Shown here: piece by piece, positions 1 through 6,763 of the stretch
Layout: every line of letters starts with the position of its first letter
How positions within the stretch are numbered: the stretch's first letter is position 1
NCBI GenBank assembly: GCA_034436035.1
Contig: DAOTVW010000103.1
Location: 1-10,703, forward strand
DNA from: UBA4823 sp034436035
GTDB taxonomy: Bacteria; Chloroflexota; Anaerolineae; Anaerolineales; UBA4823
Direction: 5' to 3'
DNA: 10,703 nt
Position numbers and translations under genes: made by a program
The notes under the pieces: model-generated
Database searches by the model: none
The model's input: only the letters and a program-made list of their open reading frames with translations
What the model was told of the DNA's origin: nothing

Positions 1-150
1 ACAATCCATAAAAATTAAAACCTGACAGGTCTCCGCAAAAGTCTTACCTAACTGGTTACCTATCCCTGCAAGCGAGTCGGGTTGATTAGGCTCTGGTGAC
101 AATCAATAAATATTAAAACCTGACAGGTCTTCGCAACAGTCTTGCCTACC
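1..150 (+). repeat. Direct repeat pair A (1-52) and B (99-150) carrying a palindromic core
   Basis: Positions 1-52 and 99-150 align without gaps at 46 of 52 bases. Both contain the identical 15-mer AAACCTGACAGGTCT (18-32 and 116-130), whose centre ACCTGACAGGT is an 11-bp dyad around one unpaired base. The two units are separated by 46 bp. Just before unit B, at 89-99, lies GGCTCTGGTGA, a motif that recurs at the start of modules C and D, so it seems to mark a module boundary. The stem of a single copy is too tight to form a good hairpin. The symmetry therefore suits protein binding, or pairing with the inverted copies downstream. Confidence 0.8.
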
Positions 151-186
151 AAGTTTCATGTCCATTTGTGCGATTCAATAATCATA

Positions 187-263
187 GGCTCTGGTAAGAC
201 CTGTCAGGTTTGAACTGAGTAGCATTGGCTCTGGTGAGACCTGTCAGGTTTGAACTAGGTGGC
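187..263 (-). repeat. Tandem repeat pair C (187-223) and D (227-263), core inverted relative to A/B
   Basis: Two units with a 40-bp period match at 33 of 37 bases. Each begins GGCTCTGGT and carries AGACCTGTCAGGTTT (197-211 and 237-251), the exact reverse complement of the core in units A and B. The array therefore reads A>, B>, <C, <D. Pairing is perfect over 16 bp for B with C (116-131 with 196-211) and for A with D (18-33 with 236-251). Dispersed palindromic intergenic repeats of this type resemble REP-like or MITE-like elements. No transposase or flanking target-site duplication is visible. Confidence 0.8.
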
Positions 264-357
264 CTCTTTATAAATCGAACATCTGGAATTATTGCAAAAA
301 TAAGACTCAACGTGGGAGATTATAAATTGGCTTCTACTTTTGACACAACCCCGGTAA

Positions 358-1752
358 TTAATAATACCGCTGAAACACTGCCTCACCGCTCAAACCACTT
401 AGCGGACTTCTAACCTTGGAGAGCCACGCTAAAGCATCGTTAGAAATATCTTTTCCCACAGCTTCTTTCGTCATTTTCACAGCATGGGCTGCATAAGCAA
501 CAGCATTACGTGGTTCAATACGATCAAAATCTTCAAAAAACCAGCCATCCGATGCAAACATCCTTTGACGTTCAAACTGTGCTCGTAATAAAAGTAAAAC
601 GGACTGTTGCCGTTCAGTGGACAATGGTTTCTTTGCCCTTTGCTGGAGATAGGCTTCCCCACTGATTTTCCCTAAAAAGACATCGGAATATGCGTGGCGT
701 AACTCCCATGGGTCTTCAAAATCAGACTGGGTGAAATCAATAAAAATAAGGTCTAGCGATTCTGCGATGGCGTTCAATGCATCGCGTAAATGTATTTTCC
801 AAGTGCTATCTCCTGGAGTACATTCACAGCCAGTTGACCAGCGTTTCAATCCATGTGGACAACTCCATGAGGTATTTTCTTTGATCAAAATCTCCTCTTC
901 TACCGTAAATTCTTTCAGCCATAACGCTGGAAAAGTTGGCTTGATTTGATTAAGCTCACAACTGGCATTCATTAATCTTTGTAAAAAATAATCCCGTAAG
1001 GGTTGATGGTGACCATATAACTCACCATCAGAAGCGAGCATGATAAAAGCATTTCGCTCTTCGTCTTCATTGTTTGTGGGATATGATGGAAGCAAATAAT
1101 CCGTCACAAACTGGTCAGCGTTTGTCGTCATCTGAGGATTAAAACTAATCCCCCCACTCAAGCCAGCATGATAGAAAAAAACAACAATAGAACGCCCACC
1201 CTCTAGCTGAACTCGATAAGGTTGCGTAACATCGACATCTTGCTGCATCGCTTGAGCGGGAGAAAGAATCGTAAATTGGATATCATGGTCAGCCAAAACA
1301 CGGAGGGTTTCTAAATCGACTGCTGTCTCCGGCAGCCACATCCCTTGTGGTTTCCGCCCAAAACGGTATTCGAAGTCAGCAATTCCCCAACGAACCTGGG
1401 TCACTTTATCTTGATATGTAGCTAAGGGCAATATCGTATGATGATATGCCTGGGATATGGCATTGCCAACCCCCAATGAAGCCACGATATTTCGATCAGA
1501 TTGGATGATTTTCTTTAACGTATCGGGATGGGCTTTCTCCATCCAGGTACAAAGGGTTGGACCGATATTGAAACTGATCTTACCGAAATTACCTAACTCG
1601 AGATTCGGGCGATAACACTCTGCATAAATCTTTTCATTCCAATTAGGATAAGGCGCAGCGCCTTTTTCTAGTGGAATATCTCCATTATTCGGATCTTCAC
1701 GAGATGGCTGATAAAAGTGAGCGTGAACGCAGAGATAACGTTTAGCTGTCAT
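358..1752 (-). CDS. GH57 family glycoside hydrolase (alpha-amylase/DUF3536-like, short form)
   Basis: This 464-aa protein is a probable retaining glycosidase or glucanotransferase acting on alpha-glucan in the cytoplasm; no signal peptide is seen. GH57 landmarks appear in order: the HAHFYQP motif (residues 10-16), the QAYHHTILPL block (101-110), MWLPE with the expected nucleophile Glu142, and ASDGELYGHH with the expected acid/base Asp242. A Cys-rich block, SWSCPHGLKRW (295-305) continuing to CEC, and SDGWFFEDFD (401-410) recall the DUF3536 half of larger GH57 proteins. From memory those run to about 800 aa; this one stops after an FQRYY end, and the frame past the stop does not continue the family. 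The ATG start is supported by AAGGA six bases upstream. The gene is divergent from glgACmalQ, which points to glycogen turnover or branching. The exact specificity cannot be told. Confidence 0.88.
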   Translation of the reverse strand: MTAKRYLCVHAHFYQPSREDPNNGDIPLEKGAAPYPNWNEKIYAECYRPNLELGNFGKISFNIGPTLCTWMEKAHPDTLKKIIQSDRNIVASLGVGNAISQAYHHTILPLATYQDKVTQVRWGIADFEYRFGRKPQGMWLPETAVDLETLRVLADHDIQFTILSPAQAMQQDVDVTQPYRVQLEGGRSIVVFFYHAGLSGGISFNPQMTTNADQFVTDYLLPSYPTNNEDEERNAFIMLASDGELYGHHQPLRDYFLQRLMNASCELNQIKPTFPALWLKEFTVEEEILIKENTSWSCPHGLKRWSTGCECTPGDSTWKIHLRDALNAIAESLDLIFIDFTQSDFEDPWELRHAYSDVFLGKISGEAYLQQRAKKPLSTERQQSVLLLLRAQFERQRMFASDGWFFEDFDRIEPRNAVAYAAHAVKMTKEAVGKDISNDALAWLSKVRSPLSGLSGEAVFQRYY

Positions 1753-1758
1753 CCTTGA

Positions 1759-1793
1759 TCCTTATTATAGTTAAAATCATTTTGCCCATTATA
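1759..1793 (-). promoter_or_regulatory. Putative promoter -10 and ribosome binding site of the GH57 gene
   Basis: On the minus strand a perfect TATAAT lies at 1793-1788. It would start a transcript near 1781 with a leader of about 28 nt. The -35 region is poor (GGTAAA at a 17-bp spacing). AAGGA at 1763-1759 sits six bases before the ATG and is a good Shine-Dalgarno sequence. A second TATAAT at 1769-1764 is too close to the start codon to serve a transcript that includes this site. Confidence 0.5.
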
Positions 1794-1847
1794 CCTGTTT
1801 ATCCAAAGGGTTTACCAGAGAATGGGGTAAAATTAAATCAAATCGTT

Positions 1848-1863
1848 TACAATATTATCCAAT
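1848..1863 (+). promoter_or_regulatory. Putative -10 element just upstream of glgA; possible near-leaderless start
   Basis: TACAAT at 1848-1853 is the best -10-like hexamer before glgA, overlapped by TATTAT at 1853-1858. No TTGACA-like hexamer is found 16-18 bp upstream. If TACAAT is used, transcription would begin around 1860, only a few bases before the ATG at 1864. The bases before this ATG (TTATCC AAT) contain no Shine-Dalgarno sequence, which fits a very short or absent leader. This remains a weak call. Confidence 0.3.
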
Positions 1864-3330
1864 ATGAATATCCTTTTTTTGGCTGCGGAAGCAGAACCAT
1901 TTATCAAAGTAGGCGGACTAGCTGATGTGGCTGGTTCCCTCCCACCGGCAATCCAACAAGTAGCTCGAAAAGAAAAAGTGGACATCCGGGTTGTCATTCC
2001 ATTTCATGGAGCCTTGCAGCGCCAATCTCTCGCCATGCATTTTGTCTCTCAAGTACAACTTCGTCATTATCCCCAACCAGTAGAGGCGGATGTCTATCAG
2101 CTAGAGCAAGCAGATGTGACAACTTACCTCATTAATGGAGCATTACTATCACCAGATGCACCCGTTTACACATCTGATTCCAGCGTCGATGGGGTGAAGT
2201 ACACGTTTTTTTCATTAGCTGCTTTGGAGTTTTGCAAATCTATCCAATGGAAACCAGATATTGTGCATGCCAACGATTGGCATACTGCACCAGCTCTTTA
2301 TGCTATCAACATCTTTGCAGATCCATTTTTTGCCCAAACCGGAAAGATCATCACTATCCATAATCTTCCTTACCTTGGTCATGGGGCTTCGGATGCATTG
2401 GGGGTTTTTGGCTTACCTCCAGCGGTTGATTCCTTATTGCCGGTTTGGGCGCAACAGCTTCCCCTACCCGTCGGGTTATATGCTGCTGACAAAATCGTCG
2501 CAGTCTCTCCTACCTATGCACAAGAAATTCTTACCCCAGATTATGGAGCTGGTTTAGATAGCTATCTCAAAACCCGTAAATCGGATATCTGCGGGATATT
2601 AAACGGGATTGATTACCATCTTTGGGATCCAAAAACCGATCCGGCAATTCCATATCCTTATGATATGGAACACCTTTCTATAAAAACCAATAACAAAACC
2701 AAAATCTTACAGGAATTTTCCTTGAAAGCAGATGAGGATGCCGTCCTTATCGGTATGATCACCCGCATGGATTATCAAAAAGGGGTGGATATCGCACTGC
2801 AAGCACTGCGCAAAATTGTAGATCAACCTTGGGCAGCGTTTATCCTGGGTACCGGCAGCCCAGTGCTAGAACAAGCTGCCTTCCAACTCCAACGGGATTT
2901 ACCAGAGCGAGTGCGTGCGGTGATACGCTTCGATCCTACTTTGTCCCGCCAAATTTACGCCGCTGCAGATCTTTTATTAATTCCTTCACGCTATGAACCA
3001 TGTGGGTTAACGCAAATGATCGCCATGAAATATGGCACCCTCCCCCTCGGGCGTGCTACGGGAGGTCTCAAAGACACCATTATAGACACCCTTGATCCAT
3101 CTCAATCATGTGGTTTCTTATTTGATAACCCTGCACCAGATGAACTTGTCGAAACACTCATCCGGGCGATAAAAACATATCAACAACCTGACGAATGGAA
3201 AACCATGCAAATAAATGCGATGAAACAAGATTTTTCCTGGAAACGTTCGGCATTAAAATATTTCAACTTGTATAAAGAGATTTACCAACGTTATCATCCG
3301 CAAGCTAACAGTACAAGGAGCAAACCATGA
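1864..3330 (+). CDS. glgA: Glycogen synthase (ADP-glucose type, GT5)
   Basis: This enzyme transfers glucose from ADP-glucose to the non-reducing end of a growing alpha-1,4-glucan in the cytoplasm. The 488-aa length is normal for bacterial GlgA. The N-terminal GT5 domain carries the KVGGLADV loop (residues 15-22), which binds ADP-glucose, and HANDWHTAP (135-143). The C-terminal GT-B domain has ITRMDYQKG (299-307), PSRYEPCGL (374-382, with Glu378 beginning the conserved E-x7 region) and RATGGLKDT (397-405). The ATG at 1864 gives the canonical N-terminus MNILFLAAEAEPF, so the start is secure although no ribosome binding site precedes it. It is the first gene of the operon. Its stop overlaps the glgC start as ATGA, and the substrate-producing enzyme follows directly. 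Confidence 0.97.
   Translation: MNILFLAAEAEPFIKVGGLADVAGSLPPAIQQVARKEKVDIRVVIPFHGALQRQSLAMHFVSQVQLRHYPQPVEADVYQLEQADVTTYLINGALLSPDAPVYTSDSSVDGVKYTFFSLAALEFCKSIQWKPDIVHANDWHTAPALYAINIFADPFFAQTGKIITIHNLPYLGHGASDALGVFGLPPAVDSLLPVWAQQLPLPVGLYAADKIVAVSPTYAQEILTPDYGAGLDSYLKTRKSDICGILNGIDYHLWDPKTDPAIPYPYDMEHLSIKTNNKTKILQEFSLKADEDAVLIGMITRMDYQKGVDIALQALRKIVDQPWAAFILGTGSPVLEQAAFQLQRDLPERVRAVIRFDPTLSRQIYAAADLLLIPSRYEPCGLTQMIAMKYGTLPLGRATGGLKDTIIDTLDPSQSCGFLFDNPAPDELVETLIRAIKTYQQPDEWKTMQINAMKQDFSWKRSALKYFNLYKEIYQRYHPQANSTRSKP
3315..3330 (+). promoter_or_regulatory. Ribosome binding site and ATGA overlap coupling glgA to glgC
   Basis: AAGGAG at 3315-3320 lies inside the last codons of glgA, six bases before the glgC ATG at 3327. 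The glgA stop TGA (3328-3330) overlaps that ATG in the arrangement ATGA. A strong site plus overlap fixes the glgC start and suggests coupled translation. Confidence 0.85.
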
Positions 3331-4589
3331 AAACACGCGCGGTGATCTTAGCCGGAGGAGATGGTTCTCGTTTAGGGGTTTTAACTGCTAAAAGAGCGAA
3401 ACCAGCCGTCCCTTTTGCAGGTAAATATCGGATTATTGATTTCACCTTGTCCAACTGTGTTAATTCGGGAATCTTTGATGTCGTAATCCTCGCTCAATAT
3501 CGCCCTCATTCCTTGATCGAACATTTAGGCGCTGGCGGTCCTTGGGATCTCGATCGCGATTTTACCGGTGGACTTCGCCTCTATACCCCATTCAAAGGGC
3601 GCCATGCCGCAGATTGGTACGTTGGCACCGCTGACGCCGTCCAGCAAAATTTCAGCTTTATCAAAACCAATGATCCGGATACTATTCTCATCCTCTCAGG
3701 AGATCATGTCTATCGCATGGATTATGACGCCATGATCGCGTTTCATCATGATTATGATGCCGATTTAACCATGGCGACCATCCGTGTTCCCTGGGAGGAA
3801 ACCGATCGCTTTGGCATCCTTGAAACAGACAATGAATACCACGTTACCTCTTTTGTAGAAAAACCGCCTCAAGCCAGTTCGAACCTTGCTAACATGGGCG
3901 TATATGTCTTCCGCATGGACACACTCGATCAAGTCCTCTGGGAAGACCATCATGACCCAAATTCATCGCATGACTTTGGTAAAGATATCATACCCAAAAT
4001 GGTTACGGGTCATTATCGGGTGCTTGGCTTCCCATATAGCGGATATTGGGTGGATGTCGGAACAGTCAAAACTTACTGGCAAGCCCACATGGACTTATTA
4101 CCAGAGAAACCATCCATCGACCTCAACGACCGGTCTTGGGTCATTCACACTCGCACAGAGGAACGCCCGCCGGCTCGGATTGCCCACGGCGCTGATATTC
4201 GCGATAGCTTGATTTCCGATGGGTGTATTATCGCAGAAGGAGCATTGATCGAGCGCAGTGTACTTTCACCTGGGGTAAGGGTGATGCCGGGCGCTCAAAT
4301 TATTGAATCCATTATCTTAACCGACACGGTTATCGAAAATGATAGTCATATTGAACGGTCTATCCTCGATAAACGAGTGCATGTCAGCAACAACGTAATG
4401 ATCGGGAAAATCCAACCGGGTGGAGAACAAGCATTTGCCATGGTCGGAAAAAACAGCTGTATCCCGGCGAACACCATCATCGAAGCAGGCGGCATTATTT
4501 CCAATGATGTCCTCGATAGCGATTTCACAACCTCCATCATCCATTGCGGCGAAATCCTTGAAACCAAACGCAAACCTTTTGATGCATAG
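3327..4589 (+). CDS. glgC: Glucose-1-phosphate adenylyltransferase (ADP-glucose pyrophosphorylase)
   Basis: GlgC makes ADP-glucose and pyrophosphate from glucose-1-phosphate and ATP, normally the committed and allosterically controlled step of bacterial glycogen synthesis. The 420-aa length is typical. The nucleotidyltransferase domain shows VILAGGDGSRL (residues 6-16), RAKPAVPFAGKYRIIDF (23-39), WYVGTADAV (97-105), SGDHVYRMDY (124-133), VEKP (177-180), DFGKDIIP (216-223) and YWVDVGT (240-246). The region from about 290 to 395 is the left-handed beta-helix that forms the regulatory C-terminal domain. The nucleotide-loop sequence ends GVLT where many homologues have PLT, a minor variation. It sits between glgA (4-bp overlap) and malQ (8-bp overlap), so all three are probably made from one mRNA. 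Confidence 0.97.
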   Translation: MKTRAVILAGGDGSRLGVLTAKRAKPAVPFAGKYRIIDFTLSNCVNSGIFDVVILAQYRPHSLIEHLGAGGPWDLDRDFTGGLRLYTPFKGRHAADWYVGTADAVQQNFSFIKTNDPDTILILSGDHVYRMDYDAMIAFHHDYDADLTMATIRVPWEETDRFGILETDNEYHVTSFVEKPPQASSNLANMGVYVFRMDTLDQVLWEDHHDPNSSHDFGKDIIPKMVTGHYRVLGFPYSGYWVDVGTVKTYWQAHMDLLPEKPSIDLNDRSWVIHTRTEERPPARIAHGADIRDSLISDGCIIAEGALIERSVLSPGVRVMPGAQIIESIILTDTVIENDSHIERSILDKRVHVSNNVMIGKIQPGGEQAFAMVGKNSCIPANTIIEAGGIISNDVLDSDFTTSIIHCGEILETKRKPFDA

Positions 4590-6081
4590 TCGCCGTGCCG
4601 GCGTTCTGCTCCATGTCACCAGCTTACCGGGGAAATTTGGGATTGGTGATTTAGGTAGCGAAGCGTATCGCTGGATTGATTTCCTCCAGCAAAGTGGCTG
4701 CACCCTCTGGCAAGTGCTTCCACTAAACCCAACCGGATACGGTGATTCCCCCTATCAATGTTTTTCGTCCTTTGCCGGTAACCCTTATTTAATCAGCCCT
4801 GAGATCCTTTATCAAGAAGCGCTGCTCACGAAAGAAGAAATCGAAGCCACTCCCGAATTTCCATCTCAACGAATAGATTATGGCGGTGTAATCCCTTGGA
4901 AATTAACCCTATTGGAGAAAGCTTATCAACGCTTCAATGCAAATGCCTCTCACCCTTTTCATTCGGAATTCCCTGCTTTTTGCGACCAGGAAAATGAATG
5001 GCTGGATGATTTTGCCCTTTTCATGGCTCTAAAAAAAGCCCATGGGGGGATTGCCTGGATGGATTGGCAAGCACCTTACCGCCAAAGGAATCAAAATGAA
5101 TGTGCAAGCTTTAAAAACCAATATCAATCCGAAATCCAAGCGATTAAATTTCAACAATTTCTTTTCTTCCGTCAGTGGAGATCATTGCATCAATACGCTC
5201 AATCAAAGGGTATTTCTATTATCGGAGATTTACCTATTCTGGTTGCGCAGGATAGTTGCGATGTTTGGGTTAACCCTCAATTATTCAAGCTCTACCCAAA
5301 TGGCTATCCTCGTTTGGTTGCCGGTGTTCCCCCAGATTATTTCTCGCCTACCGGACAACGCTGGGGCAATCCACTCTATGAATGGCATGAACATCGTAGA
5401 AGCGGGTTTAATTGGTGGATAACACGCATTCGTCAACAATTTTCCTTTTTCGATATTATCCGTTTAGATCATTTTAGAGGGTTTATCGGCTTATGGGAAA
5501 TTCCCGCCTCTGAACCCACAGCAGAAAAAGGTCATTGGGTAAAATCTCCTGGTTTCGAATTGTTTCAAAACCTAAAAAAACATCTCTCCAATCATCAGCC
5601 ATTGCCGATTATCGCAGAAGATTTAGGTGTTATCACCGAACAGGTGGAGAATCTAAGAAAACGGTATGACTTTCCAGGGATGAAAGTCTTGCAATTTGCA
5701 TTCGATGACCAGGACCCTAAAAATCCTTTCTTACCTCACAATTTCACCCCCAATTATGTTGTATACACTGGAACACATGACAATGAAACAACCCTAGGTT
5801 GGTTTAGCCAACTTAATCAAGCGGTGAAAGATTTCATTGAAAAATATCTACCAAACGTGCATTCTGACCCAGCCTGGCAATTGATCCGTTACGCCTGGTC
5901 ATCGGTAGCAAATTTTGCCATTGCTCCAATGCAAGATTTTTTACGGCTTGGTAACGAAGCCCGCATGAATTACCCCGGTCAATTTGGAAATAATTGGACT
6001 TGGCGGCTCGATTCCTCCATTAGCTATGATGATTTAATCCCAGCTATTAAATCTTTGAATGATTTATACAACCGGGGGTAA
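4582..6081 (+). CDS. malQ: 4-alpha-glucanotransferase (amylomaltase, GH77)
   Basis: MalQ moves alpha-1,4-glucan chains between acceptors, releasing glucose, and links malto-oligosaccharides to glycogen metabolism. The open frame extends back to 4420, but the first 54 codons overlap glgC and are not family-like. The ATG at 4582 gives MHSRRAGVLLHVTSLPG, the usual GH77 N-terminus, and a 499-aa protein of normal length. Motifs in order are LPLNPTGYGDSPYQ (residues 46-59), IIGDLPILVAQDS (213-225), AGVPPDYFSPTGQRWGNPLY (247-266), IIRLDHFRGF with nucleophile Asp296, IIAEDLGVIT with acid/base Glu346, and GTHDNETTLGW with Asp400. The start overlaps the glgC stop by 8 bp with only a weak upstream site, so translation is probably coupled to glgC. 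The gene ends 14 bp from the convergent lipoprotein gene. Confidence 0.96.
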   Translation: MHSRRAGVLLHVTSLPGKFGIGDLGSEAYRWIDFLQQSGCTLWQVLPLNPTGYGDSPYQCFSSFAGNPYLISPEILYQEALLTKEEIEATPEFPSQRIDYGGVIPWKLTLLEKAYQRFNANASHPFHSEFPAFCDQENEWLDDFALFMALKKAHGGIAWMDWQAPYRQRNQNECASFKNQYQSEIQAIKFQQFLFFRQWRSLHQYAQSKGISIIGDLPILVAQDSCDVWVNPQLFKLYPNGYPRLVAGVPPDYFSPTGQRWGNPLYEWHEHRRSGFNWWITRIRQQFSFFDIIRLDHFRGFIGLWEIPASEPTAEKGHWVKSPGFELFQNLKKHLSNHQPLPIIAEDLGVITEQVENLRKRYDFPGMKVLQFAFDDQDPKNPFLPHNFTPNYVVYTGTHDNETTLGWFSQLNQAVKDFIEKYLPNVHSDPAWQLIRYAWSSVANFAIAPMQDFLRLGNEARMNYPGQFGNNWTWRLDSSISYDDLIPAIKSLNDLYNRG

Positions 6082-6095
6082 AGGAAAAATTATAT

Positions 6096-6761
6096 TTATT
6101 TTTCGACGACGATGAGAACCTCAGCACTGCCCATTTGAAAAGCAGGGAGTGTGCCGCTCGTCTGGCTGTTTTCACTGAATGCATTGACCGTTAATGTAGT
6201 TTTTCCAACCGCTTTCGCTCGAAATTGAAGGGTAAGCTGATTGTTTCCTGCATTTGCCGATTGAAGTTCCATGATTTTGCTATCATTCTCTAAAATGGAA
6301 ACATGGTTGGTTGCACTGATCTGTGCAACTGGCGTATCTTCTTGGACACCTTCATCCCGTAAAATGATCTCATAGGCTGGTTGTGGGATATTGGCAACAA
6401 CCACATTAATAATGACGATTTCCCCCACCTTATAAAGTGTGCGGCTGAGATTCAAGATCACTTGAGCTTCTTGTAATGTTTGGGAATCTAGGGTGGGAGT
6501 CGGTGTTTCGGTTTCATCTTCTGGTAAAACTTCGATCATCGGATAAGGTTCACTGGTCTCTGTCACGGTAATTAGTGGTTCTTCGGTAAATCTATTAGTC
6601 TGGGATGGCAATAAAGAAAATGTACGAGTAGGAGAGGCTGTGGTTTGGGTGACTGTTGTGGTTTGTGGAATAGTTTTTCCTTGACAAGCAAATAAAAACA
6701 AAAACGATATCAGGAAAATGATATTCATAATCCACGTTTTAATTTTTCTATGACACTGCAT
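6096..6761 (-). CDS. Putative lipoprotein with Thr/Ser/Pro linker and beta-rich domain
   Basis: I do not recognise a named family. The 221-aa product starts with a basic stretch (MQCHRKIK), a hydrophobic core (11-25) and a lipobox LFAC with Cys26, so it is probably a lipid-anchored exported protein. Residues 27-95 form a low-complexity linker rich in Thr, Ser, Pro and Glu, including TETPTPT. Residues 97-220 alternate hydrophobic and polar residues in short strands (for example GEIVIINVVVANI, residues 113-125), as in an Ig-like or other beta-sandwich domain. The start lies 2 nt after the stop of the Vps62-like gene, with AAGG eight bases upstream inside that gene. A later ATG (residue 12) would lose the basic region and has no ribosome site. 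It is the last gene of the four-gene cassette and may be an outer-surface partner of the membrane proteins upstream. Confidence 0.75.
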   Translation of the reverse strand: MQCHRKIKTWIMNIIFLISFLFLFACQGKTIPQTTTVTQTTASPTRTFSLLPSQTNRFTEEPLITVTETSEPYPMIEVLPEDETETPTPTLDSQTLQEAQVILNLSRTLYKVGEIVIINVVVANIPQPAYEIILRDEGVQEDTPVAQISATNHVSILENDSKIMELQSANAGNNQLTLQFRAKAVGKTTLTVNAFSENSQTSGTLPAFQMGSAEVLIVVEK

Positions 6762-6763
6762 CG

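Larger units (their letters stand above)
1..357. other. Gene-free left edge with a repeat cluster
   Basis: I find no convincing gene here. A 62-codon open frame on the plus strand (225-413) starts inside a repeat module and runs into the antisense of the GH57 gene, and it encodes nothing recognisable. Positions 1-263 hold four repeat modules, described separately. Positions 264-357 are AT-rich and lie just downstream of the GH57 stop codon. I see no GC-rich hairpin followed by a T-run there on either strand, so a classical terminator for the GH57 transcript is not evident. Confidence 0.7.

Noticed and set aside
1..263. The repeats as a CRISPR array
   Set aside because: Repeat orientation changes, spacing is irregular (98, then 81, then 40 bp between cores), and the spaces between cores are themselves partly repeated. 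No cas gene is present.
340..367. TTGACA at 340-345 with TAATAC 16 bp downstream as a plus-strand promoter
   Set aside because: The -10 matches the consensus poorly and transcription would only run antisense to the GH57 gene. It is most likely chance.
225..413. A 62-codon open frame on the plus strand across the last repeat module
   Set aside because: It begins inside the repeat, has no clear ribosome site, overlaps the end of the GH57 gene antisense, and encodes nothing recognisable.
4420..4581. A 54-residue N-terminal extension of MalQ
   Set aside because: It lies wholly inside glgC in another frame. The GH77 family begins at the ATG at 4582, which overlaps the glgC stop.
4317..4703. A 128-codon open frame on the minus strand across the glgC/malQ junction
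   Set aside because: It is antisense to two well-supported genes and its translation has no family character.
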